Source: Chloroflexota bacterium
Lineage (GTDB): Bacteria; Chloroflexota; Dehalococcoidia; Lucifugimonadales; Lucifugimonadaceae
Reading direction: 5' to 3'
DNA length: 9,199 bases
Assembly (NCBI GenBank): GCA_002730795.1
Contig: PCAX01000073.1
Span: 1-9,199, forward strand
Under the pieces are notes generated by a model. The model saw nothing but the letters and a program-made list of their open reading frames with translations, did no database searches and was not told the DNA's origin. Below are positions 1 to 5,294 of the stretch, piece by piece; position 1 is the first letter of the stretch, and each line of letters begins with the position of its first letter. The position numbers were made by a program, and so were the translations under genes.

Positions 1-449
1 AAAAGGTTTCAATAACAAATTGTTTAGAAACCACCCACCCAGAAATAACAAAAGAATTTCACCCAACTAAAAATGGTGATATAACACCGAGAGATGTTGT
101 TTATGGTAGTGCTACAAAATTTTGGTTTGTCTGTAATAAAGGACACGAATGGGAAACTCCTCTATATGTAAGGACTGGTATGGGTTGTGGTTGTCCATAT
201 TGTAGTGGTAATCAACCAACTCCCGAAAACAATTTTGAAGTAAAGTTTCCAACAATTTCTAAACAAATCCATCCAACTCTCAACGATAATATAAAACCAT
301 CCAATTTCTTACCATTTTCAAGTAAAAAGGTGTTTTGGGTTTGTAAAGAAAACAATAACCACATTTGGAAAACCTCCTTTGCCAAAAGAGGTTCTGGTCA
401 AAATTGTCCATATTGTAGTGGGAATAAAATTTGGAAAGAGGAAAACTAA
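1..449 (+). CDS. DUF4379-type zinc-ribbon repeat protein (3' part, start outside window)
   Basis: The reading frame is open from position 3 to the TAA at 447-449, giving 148 visible residues; the true start lies upstream. Two copies of a zinc-ribbon repeat can be seen. The first runs from about NCLETTHPEITKEFHPTKNG to CPYCSGN and contains FWFVCNKGHEW, then CGCPYC. The second contains VFWVCKENNNHIW, then NCPYC. The pattern (His-Pro near the start, W/F-x-V-C-x(3-5)-H-x-W, then C-P-x-C) matches the probable zinc-ribbon family known as DUF4379 (PF14311). That family occurs as tandem repeats in phage, giant-virus and bacterial proteins and has no settled function; each unit probably binds one zinc through two Cys/His pairs. 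The stop overlaps the next start (TAATG), so it heads or continues an operon with the ParB-like gene. Family call is confident; nucleic-acid binding is inference. Confidence 0.85.
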   Translation, partial: KVSITNCLETTHPEITKEFHPTKNGDITPRDVVYGSATKFWFVCNKGHEWETPLYVRTGMGCGCPYCSGNQPTPENNFEVKFPTISKQIHPTLNDNIKPSNFLPFSSKKVFWVCKENNNHIWKTSFAKRGSGQNCPYCSGNKIWKEEN

Positions 450-1141
450 TGAATGATTACATAATTCAAATGAAAGTAAGTGAGTTGAAACCACATCCAA
501 TCAACTCAACCATATACAACGACAATCCTGAAACACTAAAAGAACTTGTCCATAGTATCAATATAAATGGATTACTTGAACCACTTGTAATCAATCGTTC
601 CAATATGATTATATCAGGACATAGACGATTACTTGCACTAAAAGAAATTGGTTGGGAGAAATGTTCTTGTAGGTTGAGTGAATTTGAGAATGAAACAATC
701 GCCCTAATTACACTAAACGCTTATCGTGTAAAAACTGAAAGTGAATTAGTCAGGGAAGCTGAATTACTAAAAGTTGAATTTTCAAAACAAATCAAAAAAG
801 GTCGTCCAAGAAAAGGTGAAGTTCGGGATGGTAAGATGTGGAGTATTGTAAATGTGAGTGAGAAACTTGGATGTAGTCAAACGAAAATCAAGAAACTTCT
901 ATCAATTAAAAAATGGGAACCAGAACTACTTGATTTGGTGGATAAAGGGATTTTATCGGTGGAAGGTGCTTATCAAGAAGTAAGATTGAAATATATTGTT
1001 GGTGAAAACAATACTTCATACAATACAAAGAAATTCAAAACTTCATTTGAACAATTACTAAAAAGGTACAATCCTTCATTTGATATAGTATTTGATTTAC
1101 TGATGAAACATTACCCCGAAGAAAAGGAAAATAAATCGTGA
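449..1141 (+). CDS. ParB/Srx-fold (ParB-like nuclease domain) protein with C-terminal HTH
   Basis: A 230-residue protein starting at ATG 449, which overlaps the upstream TAA (TAATG) and follows a GAGG site at 438-441. A TTG at 431 would add six residues but has no ribosome binding site. Residues 1-110 look like a ParB N-terminal domain: MKVSELKPHPINS, a helix NPETLKELVHSININGLLEPLVI, the phosphate-binding-type motif ISGHRRLLAL (55-64) in place of the classic GERR box, and LNAYRVKTESELVREAELL where ParB has its ENxQR helix. Residues 132-152 (SIVNVSEKLGCSQTKIKKLLS) look like a helix-turn-helix, followed by ILSVEGAYQEV. In this superfamily such proteins act in plasmid or phage partition, transcription control, or as nucleases; no ParA ATPase is visible nearby. 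The partner gene follows with a GTGA overlap. Domain call is strong, exact role unknown. Confidence 0.85.
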   Translation: MNDYIIQMKVSELKPHPINSTIYNDNPETLKELVHSININGLLEPLVINRSNMIISGHRRLLALKEIGWEKCSCRLSEFENETIALITLNAYRVKTESELVREAELLKVEFSKQIKKGRPRKGEVRDGKMWSIVNVSEKLGCSQTKIKKLLSIKKWEPELLDLVDKGILSVEGAYQEVRLKYIVGENNTSYNTKKFKTSFEQLLKRYNPSFDIVFDLLMKHYPEEKENKS

Positions 1142-1533
1142 AGAAAAATTTTGATAAATACTTTAATGAAATCATCGGTACGTTACAGATTACCAAAGTA
1201 GAACGAAAAAGATATGAGGAGAGTTTGAAAAACACCATAACACGATGGAGAATAAAAGGATTATTAGGTGAAGATGAATTACCAGATACAGGTGGGAAGT
1301 TGATTTGGGAATGGAAGATGTCGCAAGATAAAGAGATGGTTATTCAAATGGTCAATTCTGTATCTAAAAGAATTTTTAACTATCGTAGAAAGATTTTTGG
1401 ATTGAAAGATACAGGACAAAACAAATCATATATCGCTCATATGGTAAATGAGATGATGAAAGAGGGGATGCCAATTTTCTATCCAACCCCAGAACTCATA
1501 GATAGGTTTTTCACGGGTGGTGAGATTGAGTAA
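1138..1533 (+). CDS. Hypothetical protein, ParB-operon partner
   Basis: 131 residues from a GTG start at 1138 that overlaps the upstream TGA (1139-1141). AAGGA at 1125-1129 is placed to serve it, so it is probably translated together with the ParB-like gene. I recognise no family. The N-terminal half is lysine-rich and helical (KVERKRYEESLKNTITRWR), with a Gly/Asp-rich turn GLLGEDELPDTGGK, then a second basic segment (SKRIFNYRRKIFGLK), and it ends in FFTGGEIE. There are no cysteines, membrane segments or signal peptide. The basic helical character and tight coupling to a DNA-binding-type protein suggest a DNA-associated role, but that is inference from context. It is the last plus-strand gene before a convergent terminator region. 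Confidence 0.8.
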   Translation: MKKNFDKYFNEIIGTLQITKVERKRYEESLKNTITRWRIKGLLGEDELPDTGGKLIWEWKMSQDKEMVIQMVNSVSKRIFNYRRKIFGLKDTGQNKSYIAHMVNEMMKEGMPIFYPTPELIDRFFTGGEIE

Positions 1534-1536
1534 GTC

Positions 1537-1735
1537 CTAACCTGTATTATCTCATCTAACTTATAGTATTATAAATTTTAGATATACAAGAAAGGGTGAA
1601 ACTCTACAAGTTAGAGCGAAACACCTCTGGATTATTGAAATCTTGATGAAAAACCACACTTGAAATAAGTGTATTCTTTTCAAAGGATACACCTTTTATA
1701 GAGAGAAAACCTATACAGAACGAAGTGTTATTGCA
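1537..1735 (+). other. Structured 3' region with three hairpins (possible small RNA)
   Basis: This gene-free stretch between convergent genes folds well on the plus strand. Hairpin 1 is at 1554-1583 (ATCTAA, then TTATA-GTAT-TATAA, then TTAGAT). Hairpin 2 is at 1594-1626: outer helix GGGTG/CACCT, an internal loop AAA/CGAAA, inner helix CTCTA/TAGAG, loop CAAGT. Hairpin 3 is at 1669-1692: GTGTATTC paired with GGATACAC, followed by CTTTT. Hairpins 2 and 3 each contain a G-T pair that becomes a C-A mismatch on the minus strand, so the plus strand is the likely template of any RNA. It may be the operon's 3' UTR or a separate RNA; no known family was recognised. The 5' part (1537-1590) resembles 8979-9034. 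Confidence 0.45.
1669..1697 (+). terminator. Possible intrinsic terminator
   Basis: GTGTATTC at 1669-1676 pairs with GGATACAC at 1685-1692, with one T-G wobble; the TTT/AAA flanks could extend it. A short CTTTT run follows at 1693-1697. The stem is AT-rich and the T run short, so it may be a weak terminator for the plus-strand operon ending at 1533, or simply part of the folded 3' region. Confidence 0.35.
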
Positions 1736-1739
1736 TACA

Positions 1740-1790
1740 AAACCCCACCCGTTTTAGTTGTTTAACTTCACGAATGGGGTTTCTTTCTTC
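1740..1790. terminator. Bidirectional terminator between convergent genes
   Basis: AAACCCCA (1740-1747) pairs perfectly with TGGGGTTT (1775-1782), leaving a 27-nt loop. On the plus strand it is followed by CTTTCTTC; on the minus strand the arm TGGGGTTT is followed by TGTATG. It lies between the plus-strand operon ending at 1533 and the minus-strand gene ending at 1821, so it can serve both. The long loop is unusual for an intrinsic terminator. Confidence 0.55.
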
Positions 1791-1820
1791 CCAACAAAGA
1801 ACGCTTTTATCTAATCATCT

Positions 1821-2039
1821 TTAATTCTCATCATTTCTATCTTTTACTTTTGGAGGATATAATAATTTAGGAGAATTGGATACTCTACCTTGATGTTCCA
1901 ATACTTCAAATTCTATTTTATCCCCATACGTTCTACGAAGCTCTAAATATGTAATTACTCCTCTTTCCTGTAAATCAGGTCTAATCTCATCTAATTCAGT
2001 TTCACTAACATCGCAACTAATAATCAGTTTGTATTTCAT
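1821..2039 (-). CDS. Hypothetical protein (72 aa)
   Basis: 72 residues, starting MKYKLIISCDVSETELDEIR. I do not recognise a family. The sequence suggests a small alpha/beta protein: a beta strand (KYKLIISCDV), an acidic helix (ETELDEIRPDLQERG), two further strands (VITYLELRR and KIEFEVLEHQ), and a disordered, charged tail ending in KVKDRNDEN. It is the last gene of the minus-strand cluster, 18 nt after the SEC-C/GNAT gene. The start is set by AAGGAAATAG at -13 to -4. The 22 nt around the start (2031-2052) are identical to those around the gene starting at 3386, and both proteins begin MKY. Confidence 0.75.
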   Translation of the reverse strand: MKYKLIISCDVSETELDEIRPDLQERGVITYLELRRTYGDKIEFEVLEHQGRVSNSPKLLYPPKVKDRNDEN

Positions 2040-2052
2040 TTTCTATTTCCTT
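2031..2052 (-). repeat. Translation-initiation repeat, copy 1
   Basis: These 22 nt, which include the AAGGAAATAG ribosome binding site, the ATG and the next two codons (MKY), are identical to 3378-3399 in front of another gene of the same cluster. Either one copy was duplicated or both are kept the same by a shared translational control. Confidence 0.7.
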
Positions 2053-2057
2053 CAACT

Positions 2058-2891
2058 TTATTGTTTTAATTTTGGTTTATTGTAATTCTTGAATGTTTTT
2101 TTAACAGACCTACTCAACAAACCACCTTCATATATCCAAAAACCCTCATCTTCCATAAAACTTTCGTTAAAGGTCAGTAGATTTTTTCCAACGATGGTAA
2201 GTGGTATAAATCCTAAATTAGCATAATAATCAAGTAATCGTTCTGTATTCTTCTTGTATAAGTAATCTCGTTGTTTTGGTGAGGTGTTCTCATATCGGTA
2301 AATACTATCATTCAACAGAGCCTCTGTATTTTCTCTATCTATACCAACCAACGACTTACAAACACTTTCACGGAAAATTTTATTCACCATATAATTATTT
2401 TCATCGTAATCCAAACAACTCACTTTTAGAACCAATCCGTATCCATACGATTTGGTTATTTTGATAATACTTTTTATCCATCTTTTGCCTATTCCTTTAC
2501 CTCTATGTTTTTCCATTATCTCAATTGAACCCAAATGGATATAAGGTTTAGGTGATGATGGTGTTTGTTTTATCCCTAACCTTACAATACCATATTCACC
2601 AACAAGGAAAGTTTCGTAATTGGTCTTACTCTTAAAAGCCGACCAAAAAAGGTCATCTCCAATATCTTCACAAATACATTCAGTTATATTCCTTAAATCT
2701 TCAATCACACTTTTAGTGAGGTATGGTCTTTTTGGAGATTGTGAAGGAGTTTCCTTTATTGGGACTACAAAGTCCATTTCAGTCCAACCATTATTATTTT
2801 TACCACAACATTTTTTATACTTTACATCTTTACCACATTTAGGGCAGGGTTTTTGATTTCTTCCTACTTTCAGTTTCTTTCGTCTAATCAT
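2058..2891 (-). CDS. SEC-C-like zinc motif fused to GNAT-type acetyltransferase domain
   Basis: 277 residues. Residues 14-30 hold a SEC-C-like zinc motif: PCPKCGKDVKYKKCCGK, with Cys 16, 19, 28 and 29. Classical SEC-C (as at the SecA C-terminus) is CxC-x8-CC/CH; this one is CxxC-x8-CC, one residue longer. After a proline-rich linker (44-57) comes a GNAT-like domain. IHLGSIEIMEKHRGKGIGKRW (118-138) carries the acetyl-CoA pyrophosphate loop R-G-K-G-I-G (130-135). LLDYYANLGFIPL (219-231) looks like GNAT motif B (YxxxGF), after an insertion of about 60 residues between the two motifs. The substrate cannot be told. Stand-alone GNAT and SEC-C modules both occur in phage accessory genes. Its ATG directly follows the TAA of the upstream gene, so the two are probably translated together. 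Domain calls are good, activity is inference. Confidence 0.8.
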   Translation of the reverse strand: MIRRKKLKVGRNQKPCPKCGKDVKYKKCCGKNNNGWTEMDFVVPIKETPSQSPKRPYLTKSVIEDLRNITECICEDIGDDLFWSAFKSKTNYETFLVGEYGIVRLGIKQTPSSPKPYIHLGSIEIMEKHRGKGIGKRWIKSIIKITKSYGYGLVLKVSCLDYDENNYMVNKIFRESVCKSLVGIDRENTEALLNDSIYRYENTSPKQRDYLYKKNTERLLDYYANLGFIPLTIVGKNLLTFNESFMEDEGFWIYEGGLLSRSVKKTFKNYNKPKLKQ

Positions 2892-3113
2892 TTATACTAC
2901 TCCACTCATCCTCATTTCCCAATTATTAAAAAATCCCTTAAATGGTTCTTGGTCGTCAAATAATAGATTTCCTTTATCGTCCAAATGAACTCCAAAGAAA
3001 TGCCTTCCACCATTATTGAAATATGGCTCAAGGTATTCAGTATCTAAACCCCACTCCACTCCTTCTACTTTGGAACGGAGTTTCATATATCTCACTAACT
3101 TATCAGTTTTCAT
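2892..3113 (-). CDS. Hypothetical protein (73 aa)
   Basis: 73 residues, starting MKTDKLVRYMKLRSKVEGVEWGL. No family recognised. It has a basic N-terminal helix, then an aromatic and glycine-rich centre (YLEPYFNNGGRHFFGVHLDDKGNLLF) that looks like a small beta structure, and ends FFNNWEMRMSGVV. No cysteines and no membrane segment. The ATG at 3113-3111 abuts the TAA of the upstream acidic-protein gene (TAAATG), and the same junction occurs at its own 3' end with the SEC-C/GNAT gene. The three genes therefore look like one translationally coupled block. Confidence 0.75.
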   Translation of the reverse strand: MKTDKLVRYMKLRSKVEGVEWGLDTEYLEPYFNNGGRHFFGVHLDDKGNLLFDDQEPFKGFFNNWEMRMSGVV

Positions 3114-3386
3114 TTACCAACCCTTCAATTCTTCATCAGTCATAAACTCATCTTTGTAGTATTCAATCCAATCTTCAAATGTATCAAATTCGCTTTCATC
3201 ATATACCTCGTGTGCAGAGTTCAAGTAGTCATCTAAATCCATATAGTATTCCACTCCGTAATCCACACCATTTATACTGACCTCTAATGTTCTTGTATCC
3301 CAACCAAAGAAATCACAATCGGAATAATCATCTAATCCATTATTCTCTAATAGATTTTCAAGTTCTTCATTTGTTATGTATTTCAT
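3114..3386 (-). CDS. Highly acidic small protein (90 aa), possible DNA mimic
   Basis: 90 residues with about 28 Asp/Glu against four Lys/Arg, a net charge near -24. Acidic residues are spread along the whole chain and mixed with aromatics (SDCDFFGWDTR, YGVEYYMDLDDYLN, FEDWIEYYKDEFM). Such composition is typical of phage-encoded DNA-mimic proteins (Ocr, ArdA, Gam-like inhibitors), but I see no family-specific motif, so that role is only a suggestion. The start is placed by AAGGAAATAG; the initiation region is identical to that of the gene starting at 2039. It is followed immediately (TAAATG) by the gene at 2892-3113. Confidence 0.75.
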   Translation of the reverse strand: MKYITNEELENLLENNGLDDYSDCDFFGWDTRTLEVSINGVDYGVEYYMDLDDYLNSAHEVYDESEFDTFEDWIEYYKDEFMTDEELKGW

Positions 3387-3399
3387 TTTCTATTTCCTT
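3378..3399 (-). repeat. Translation-initiation repeat, copy 2
   Basis: Identical over 22 nt to 2031-2052: ribosome binding site AAGGAAATAG, six-nt-scale spacer, ATG and codons for KY. The gene starting at 3712 shares only the AAGGAAATA core, so the long identity is not just a general ribosome-binding-site preference. Confidence 0.7.
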
Positions 3400-3415
3400 T
3401 TAGTTATTTGGGGTG

Positions 3416-3712
3416 CTAAATACCATACTCTTTATCTAATATCTTTTTCAGTTCAGTTGGTTTCCTACTAAAAACCATTTTACCACTCAAAACATCTTCT
3501 AACGATATTGGTGTTGTAATCTCTTGTCTAATAATATCGTGGTTAGTTATTTCATATTTTATTACCTCACCATCCTCACAAATATGAAAATCTTTCTTTA
3601 TGATTTTTTCAGGTTGGTTTATTATTTCTTGTTTTTGTTTTTCAGTCATTCGGGTTGGTGTTTTATGTATTTCCATCCCATTATACATCAGGATTTCTTT
3701 TTTGAAACTCAT
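3416..3712 (-). CDS. Hypothetical protein (98 aa)
   Basis: 98 residues, MSFKKEILMYNGMEIHKTPTR onward. No family recognised. It contains a Lys/Gln/Glu-rich helix (MTEKQKQEIINQPEKIIKK), a probable beta hairpin (DFHICEDGEVIKYEITNHD), and a C-terminal helical part (SLEDVLSGK, then PTELKKILDKEYGI). A single cysteine and no membrane segment. Start ATG at 3712 is preceded by AAGGAAATA about 11 nt upstream. It is the first gene downstream of the structured RNA at 3757-4114; the RNA's closing helix ends 45 nt before the start codon, so the RNA could act as its leader. Confidence 0.75.
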   Translation of the reverse strand: MSFKKEILMYNGMEIHKTPTRMTEKQKQEIINQPEKIIKKDFHICEDGEVIKYEITNHDIIRQEITTPISLEDVLSGKMVFSRKPTELKKILDKEYGI

Positions 3713-3756
3713 ATTATATTATTTCCTTATTTAATTCTTCTTCTTGTTTGTAATTA

Positions 3757-4114
3757 AAACCCACGCTTGAGTTAGTTGTTTTTGAATTAGTTGGAATTGG
3801 ATGTTGAATAGGGTGTTTTCTAACATCAGGTTTTACATTTATCTATCGTTCTGGGGTCTGCTATAGTTTCCAACCAGTCCAATAGTTCTCCTACCTTACA
3901 TAAGATAATGAATTCACTATCTTACTGCCTCTATCCATTTATGATAAGTACATATCCATCCACAAGTAGTTTATACCAAGTGGGGATTTCAACCCACTAT
4001 GACTGAATAGACAAATAACAAATTCATCTATCAGGGTATAACTACAAGACCAACACTTCCATCCTTCCGTATAGGAATAACAACTAACTACGGAATTACT
4101 ACAAGCGTGAGTTT
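3757..4114 (-). ncRNA. Candidate structured RNA of ~358 nt, closed ends, pseudoknot, three-way junction
   Basis: No gene fits here, but long-range pairing is extensive. P1 joins 3757-3769 with 4102-4114 (13 bp, one wobble). P2 joins 3771-3780 with 4079-4088 (10 bp, perfect). A 7-bp helix 4065-4071/4089-4095 encloses one strand of P2, so the two form a pseudoknot. P3 joins 3966-3977 with 4035-4045 (11 bp, one bulge) and encloses two hairpins, 3979-3998 (loop GATTTCAA on plus) and 4003-4034, making a three-way junction. A hairpin at 3901-3924 has a 10-bp stem. A 9-bp helix 3788-3796/3868-3876 encloses a hairpin at 3800-3827. The odd pairs in P1 and the 3901 hairpin are G-U only if the minus strand is transcribed. 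A TATAAA at 4133-4138 could be its -10 box. RNase P, tmRNA and group I signatures were looked for and not found. Confidence 0.65.
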
Positions 4115-4117
4115 AGT

Positions 4118-4258
4118 TTATCCTTTAATTTTTTTATACGCTCTGTTAAAAACAGATTTCGTTTTTATCTTGTTCCTACACTTCATACAATAATAGAAAC
4201 ATATTCTTTTATATTTTTCATCAATCGTCAATTCACCACATTTTTTACAATACCTCAT
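4118..4258 (-). CDS. Small zinc-finger protein (46 aa)
   Basis: A 46-residue gene: ATG at 4258-4256, TAA at 4120-4118. It begins MRYCKKCGELTIDEKYKRIC, continues FYYCMKCRNK, and ends in a basic helix (KTKSVFNRAYKKIKG). Cysteines 4 and 7 (CKKC) with 24 and 27 (CMKC) form a clean two-knuckle zinc ribbon; Cys 20 is extra. The ATG overlaps the TGA of the preceding gene (ATGA, 4258-4255), which supports a coupled real gene. The basic tail suggests nucleic-acid binding (inference). The stop codon lies just 3 nt before the closing helix of the structured RNA, so the two are probably co-transcribed, and the last codons contain a TCTGTT/AACAGA dyad (4142-4156). Confidence 0.75.
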   Translation of the reverse strand: MRYCKKCGELTIDEKYKRICFYYCMKCRNKIKTKSVFNRAYKKIKG

Positions 4259-4527
4259 ATTATACTATTTACCTTTTGTAGGAAATCCATATAACTCTCG
4301 TGATTACCACCCATATAGTTATGGATTGAGGGGATAGGTTTATCGGGTGATTTACTTTGTATAATCCCCGACATCTCCTTTAATAGTTTCTCTCCAAGTA
4401 ATTCATCTAAATAATCATCCGAGAAATCCCTTAAACAGATGAATACTCTATCTAATATATTTTCTAAACTATCATTACCTTTTATCTGTTCTAATCCTTG
4501 GTCTAAACTTGTTTCTTCTAATAGCAT
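4255..4527 (-). CDS. Hypothetical protein (90 aa)
   Basis: 90 residues, starting MLLEETSLDQGLEQIKGNDS. No family recognised. Mostly helical and acidic (LENILDRVFICLRDFSDDYLDELLGEKLLKEM is a long amphipathic stretch), followed by a Ser/Pro-rich linker (SKSPDKPIPS) and a short C-terminal helix (YMDFLQKVNSII). The amphipathic region could mediate protein-protein contact. It has the best ribosome binding site in the window, GGAGGTGA at 4534-4541, embedded in the last codons of the upstream gene, whose TGA lies one base before the ATG. Its own TGA overlaps the start of the zinc-finger gene, giving a three-gene coupled block. Confidence 0.8.
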   Translation of the reverse strand: MLLEETSLDQGLEQIKGNDSLENILDRVFICLRDFSDDYLDELLGEKLLKEMSGIIQSKSPDKPIPSIHNYMGGNHESYMDFLQKVNSII

Positions 4528-4528
4528 T

Positions 4529-5014
4529 TCAATTCACCTCCCTATATTCATATCCACTATAATCACCCAAAGTCATCATATAGAACTCTCTTAAATGTTG
4601 ATTATCCAACGTGAAGTACATAGGATTACCATTATTTAAGAACTCATTATGTTTTTCCTTACCTTCCCATAATGTATAATTCTTCTCATCGTAAAAATAA
4701 CTACCAGATGAAAATACTTGGTCTGTTTCGTTCATATATTCTAACAAATCTTTCTTCTCGGTGATTTTGGGAATAATAGATGGGGAACTACCATCGCCAT
4801 AAAAACCACTTTCGGTGATTTCGTAAATTTCATTAAAAGAGGAAATCTTATTCAATTCTATCCCCCCACAATCTTTAACCAATAATGAATTCTCTTCTAT
4901 TTTTTCATAATTACCATTACTTATACAGAGATAATACTTTTGGAGATTTTCTCTAAACTCCTTGATTGATGTGGGAGTTTTTATTCCATACGGATTTGAT
5001 TTATTTTTATTCAT
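4529..5014 (-). CDS. Hypothetical protein (161 aa; possible N-terminal extension to 5092)
   Basis: 161 residues if it starts at ATG 5014 (MNKNKSNPYGIKTPTS), which follows AAAGG with an 8-nt spacer. The frame stays open upstream to a TTG at 5092 (187 residues). That start has AAGGGG only 2 nt away, too close for normal use, although the extra 26 residues (RIDDHTYYRNYKKNLYP...) look protein-like. No family recognised. It contains KEFRENLQKYYLCISNGNY, a turn-rich centre (GFYGDGSSPSIIPK), and a Tyr/Asp-rich C-terminal part (GSYFYDEKNYTLWEGKEKHN, GDYSGYEYREVN). The A9 run at 5025-5033 on the coding strand could cause slippage or a sequencing indel, which would also explain the uncertain start. The next gene's ribosome binding site overlaps its last codons. 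Confidence 0.7.
   Translation of the reverse strand: MNKNKSNPYGIKTPTSIKEFRENLQKYYLCISNGNYEKIEENSLLVKDCGGIELNKISSFNEIYEITESGFYGDGSSPSIIPKITEKKDLLEYMNETDQVFSSGSYFYDEKNYTLWEGKEKHNEFLNNGNPMYFTLDNQHLREFYMMTLGDYSGYEYREVN
4534..4541 (-). promoter_or_regulatory. Near-perfect Shine-Dalgarno site
   Basis: GGAGGTGA, a full complement of the usual bacterial anti-Shine-Dalgarno sequence, 6 nt before ATG 4527. It shows that the element is translated by ribosomes that use Shine-Dalgarno pairing. Confidence 0.85.
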
Positions 5015-5294
5015 TTCTATAACCTTTTTTTTTATTACGGGATACAAGTTCTTCTTGTAATTCCTGTAATAAGTATGGTCGTCAATTCTCAAAGCCCCTT
5101 TTATTTTAGGAAGTTTTTACTGGGTATTTTTAAGTTCTATAAGTCAAGTAATAACAGGAGATACAAACACAATAATTCTCAACTTTTTTATTTTTTTTTG
5201 ATATAGTTGTCCAAAGAACAAATTGATATAGAAGTGTATAGGATGTGTATAGGTAAGTAGTGAAAATGGTGTATGTGTATGTCCTTTGAATAAG
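5015..5294 (-). other. Gene-poor spacer with short direct repeats
   Basis: No convincing gene apart from the possible extension of the 4529 gene to 5092. The stretch holds four GTGTAT units on the plus strand (5234-5239, 5245-5250, 5269-5274, 5275-5280), the first two as GTGTATAGG, and two TTGATATAG copies (5198-5206, 5223-5231). There is a T-rich tract at 5185-5199. On the minus strand TTGACT lies at about 5138-5143 but lacks a good -10 box at normal spacing, so I do not call a promoter. Confidence 0.5.

Noticed and set aside
431..448. TTG start for the ParB-like protein
   Set aside because: ATG 449 has a properly spaced GAGG site and the usual TAATG overlap.
2276..2856. Plus-strand reading frames opposite the SEC-C/GNAT gene
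   Set aside because: They lack ribosome binding sites and plausible composition, and lie antisense to a gene with recognisable domains.
3979..3998. T-arm-like hairpin suggesting a tRNA or tmRNA
   Set aside because: The loop is GATTTCAA / TTGAAATC rather than TTCRANY, there is no matching acceptor, D or anticodon arm, and the hairpin sits inside a larger three-way junction.
3757..4114. RNase P RNA or group I intron
   Set aside because: The GAGGAAAGUC and ACAGAA...GGCUUA blocks of RNase P and the P7 R/S elements of group I introns are missing, and the element lies between genes, not inside one.
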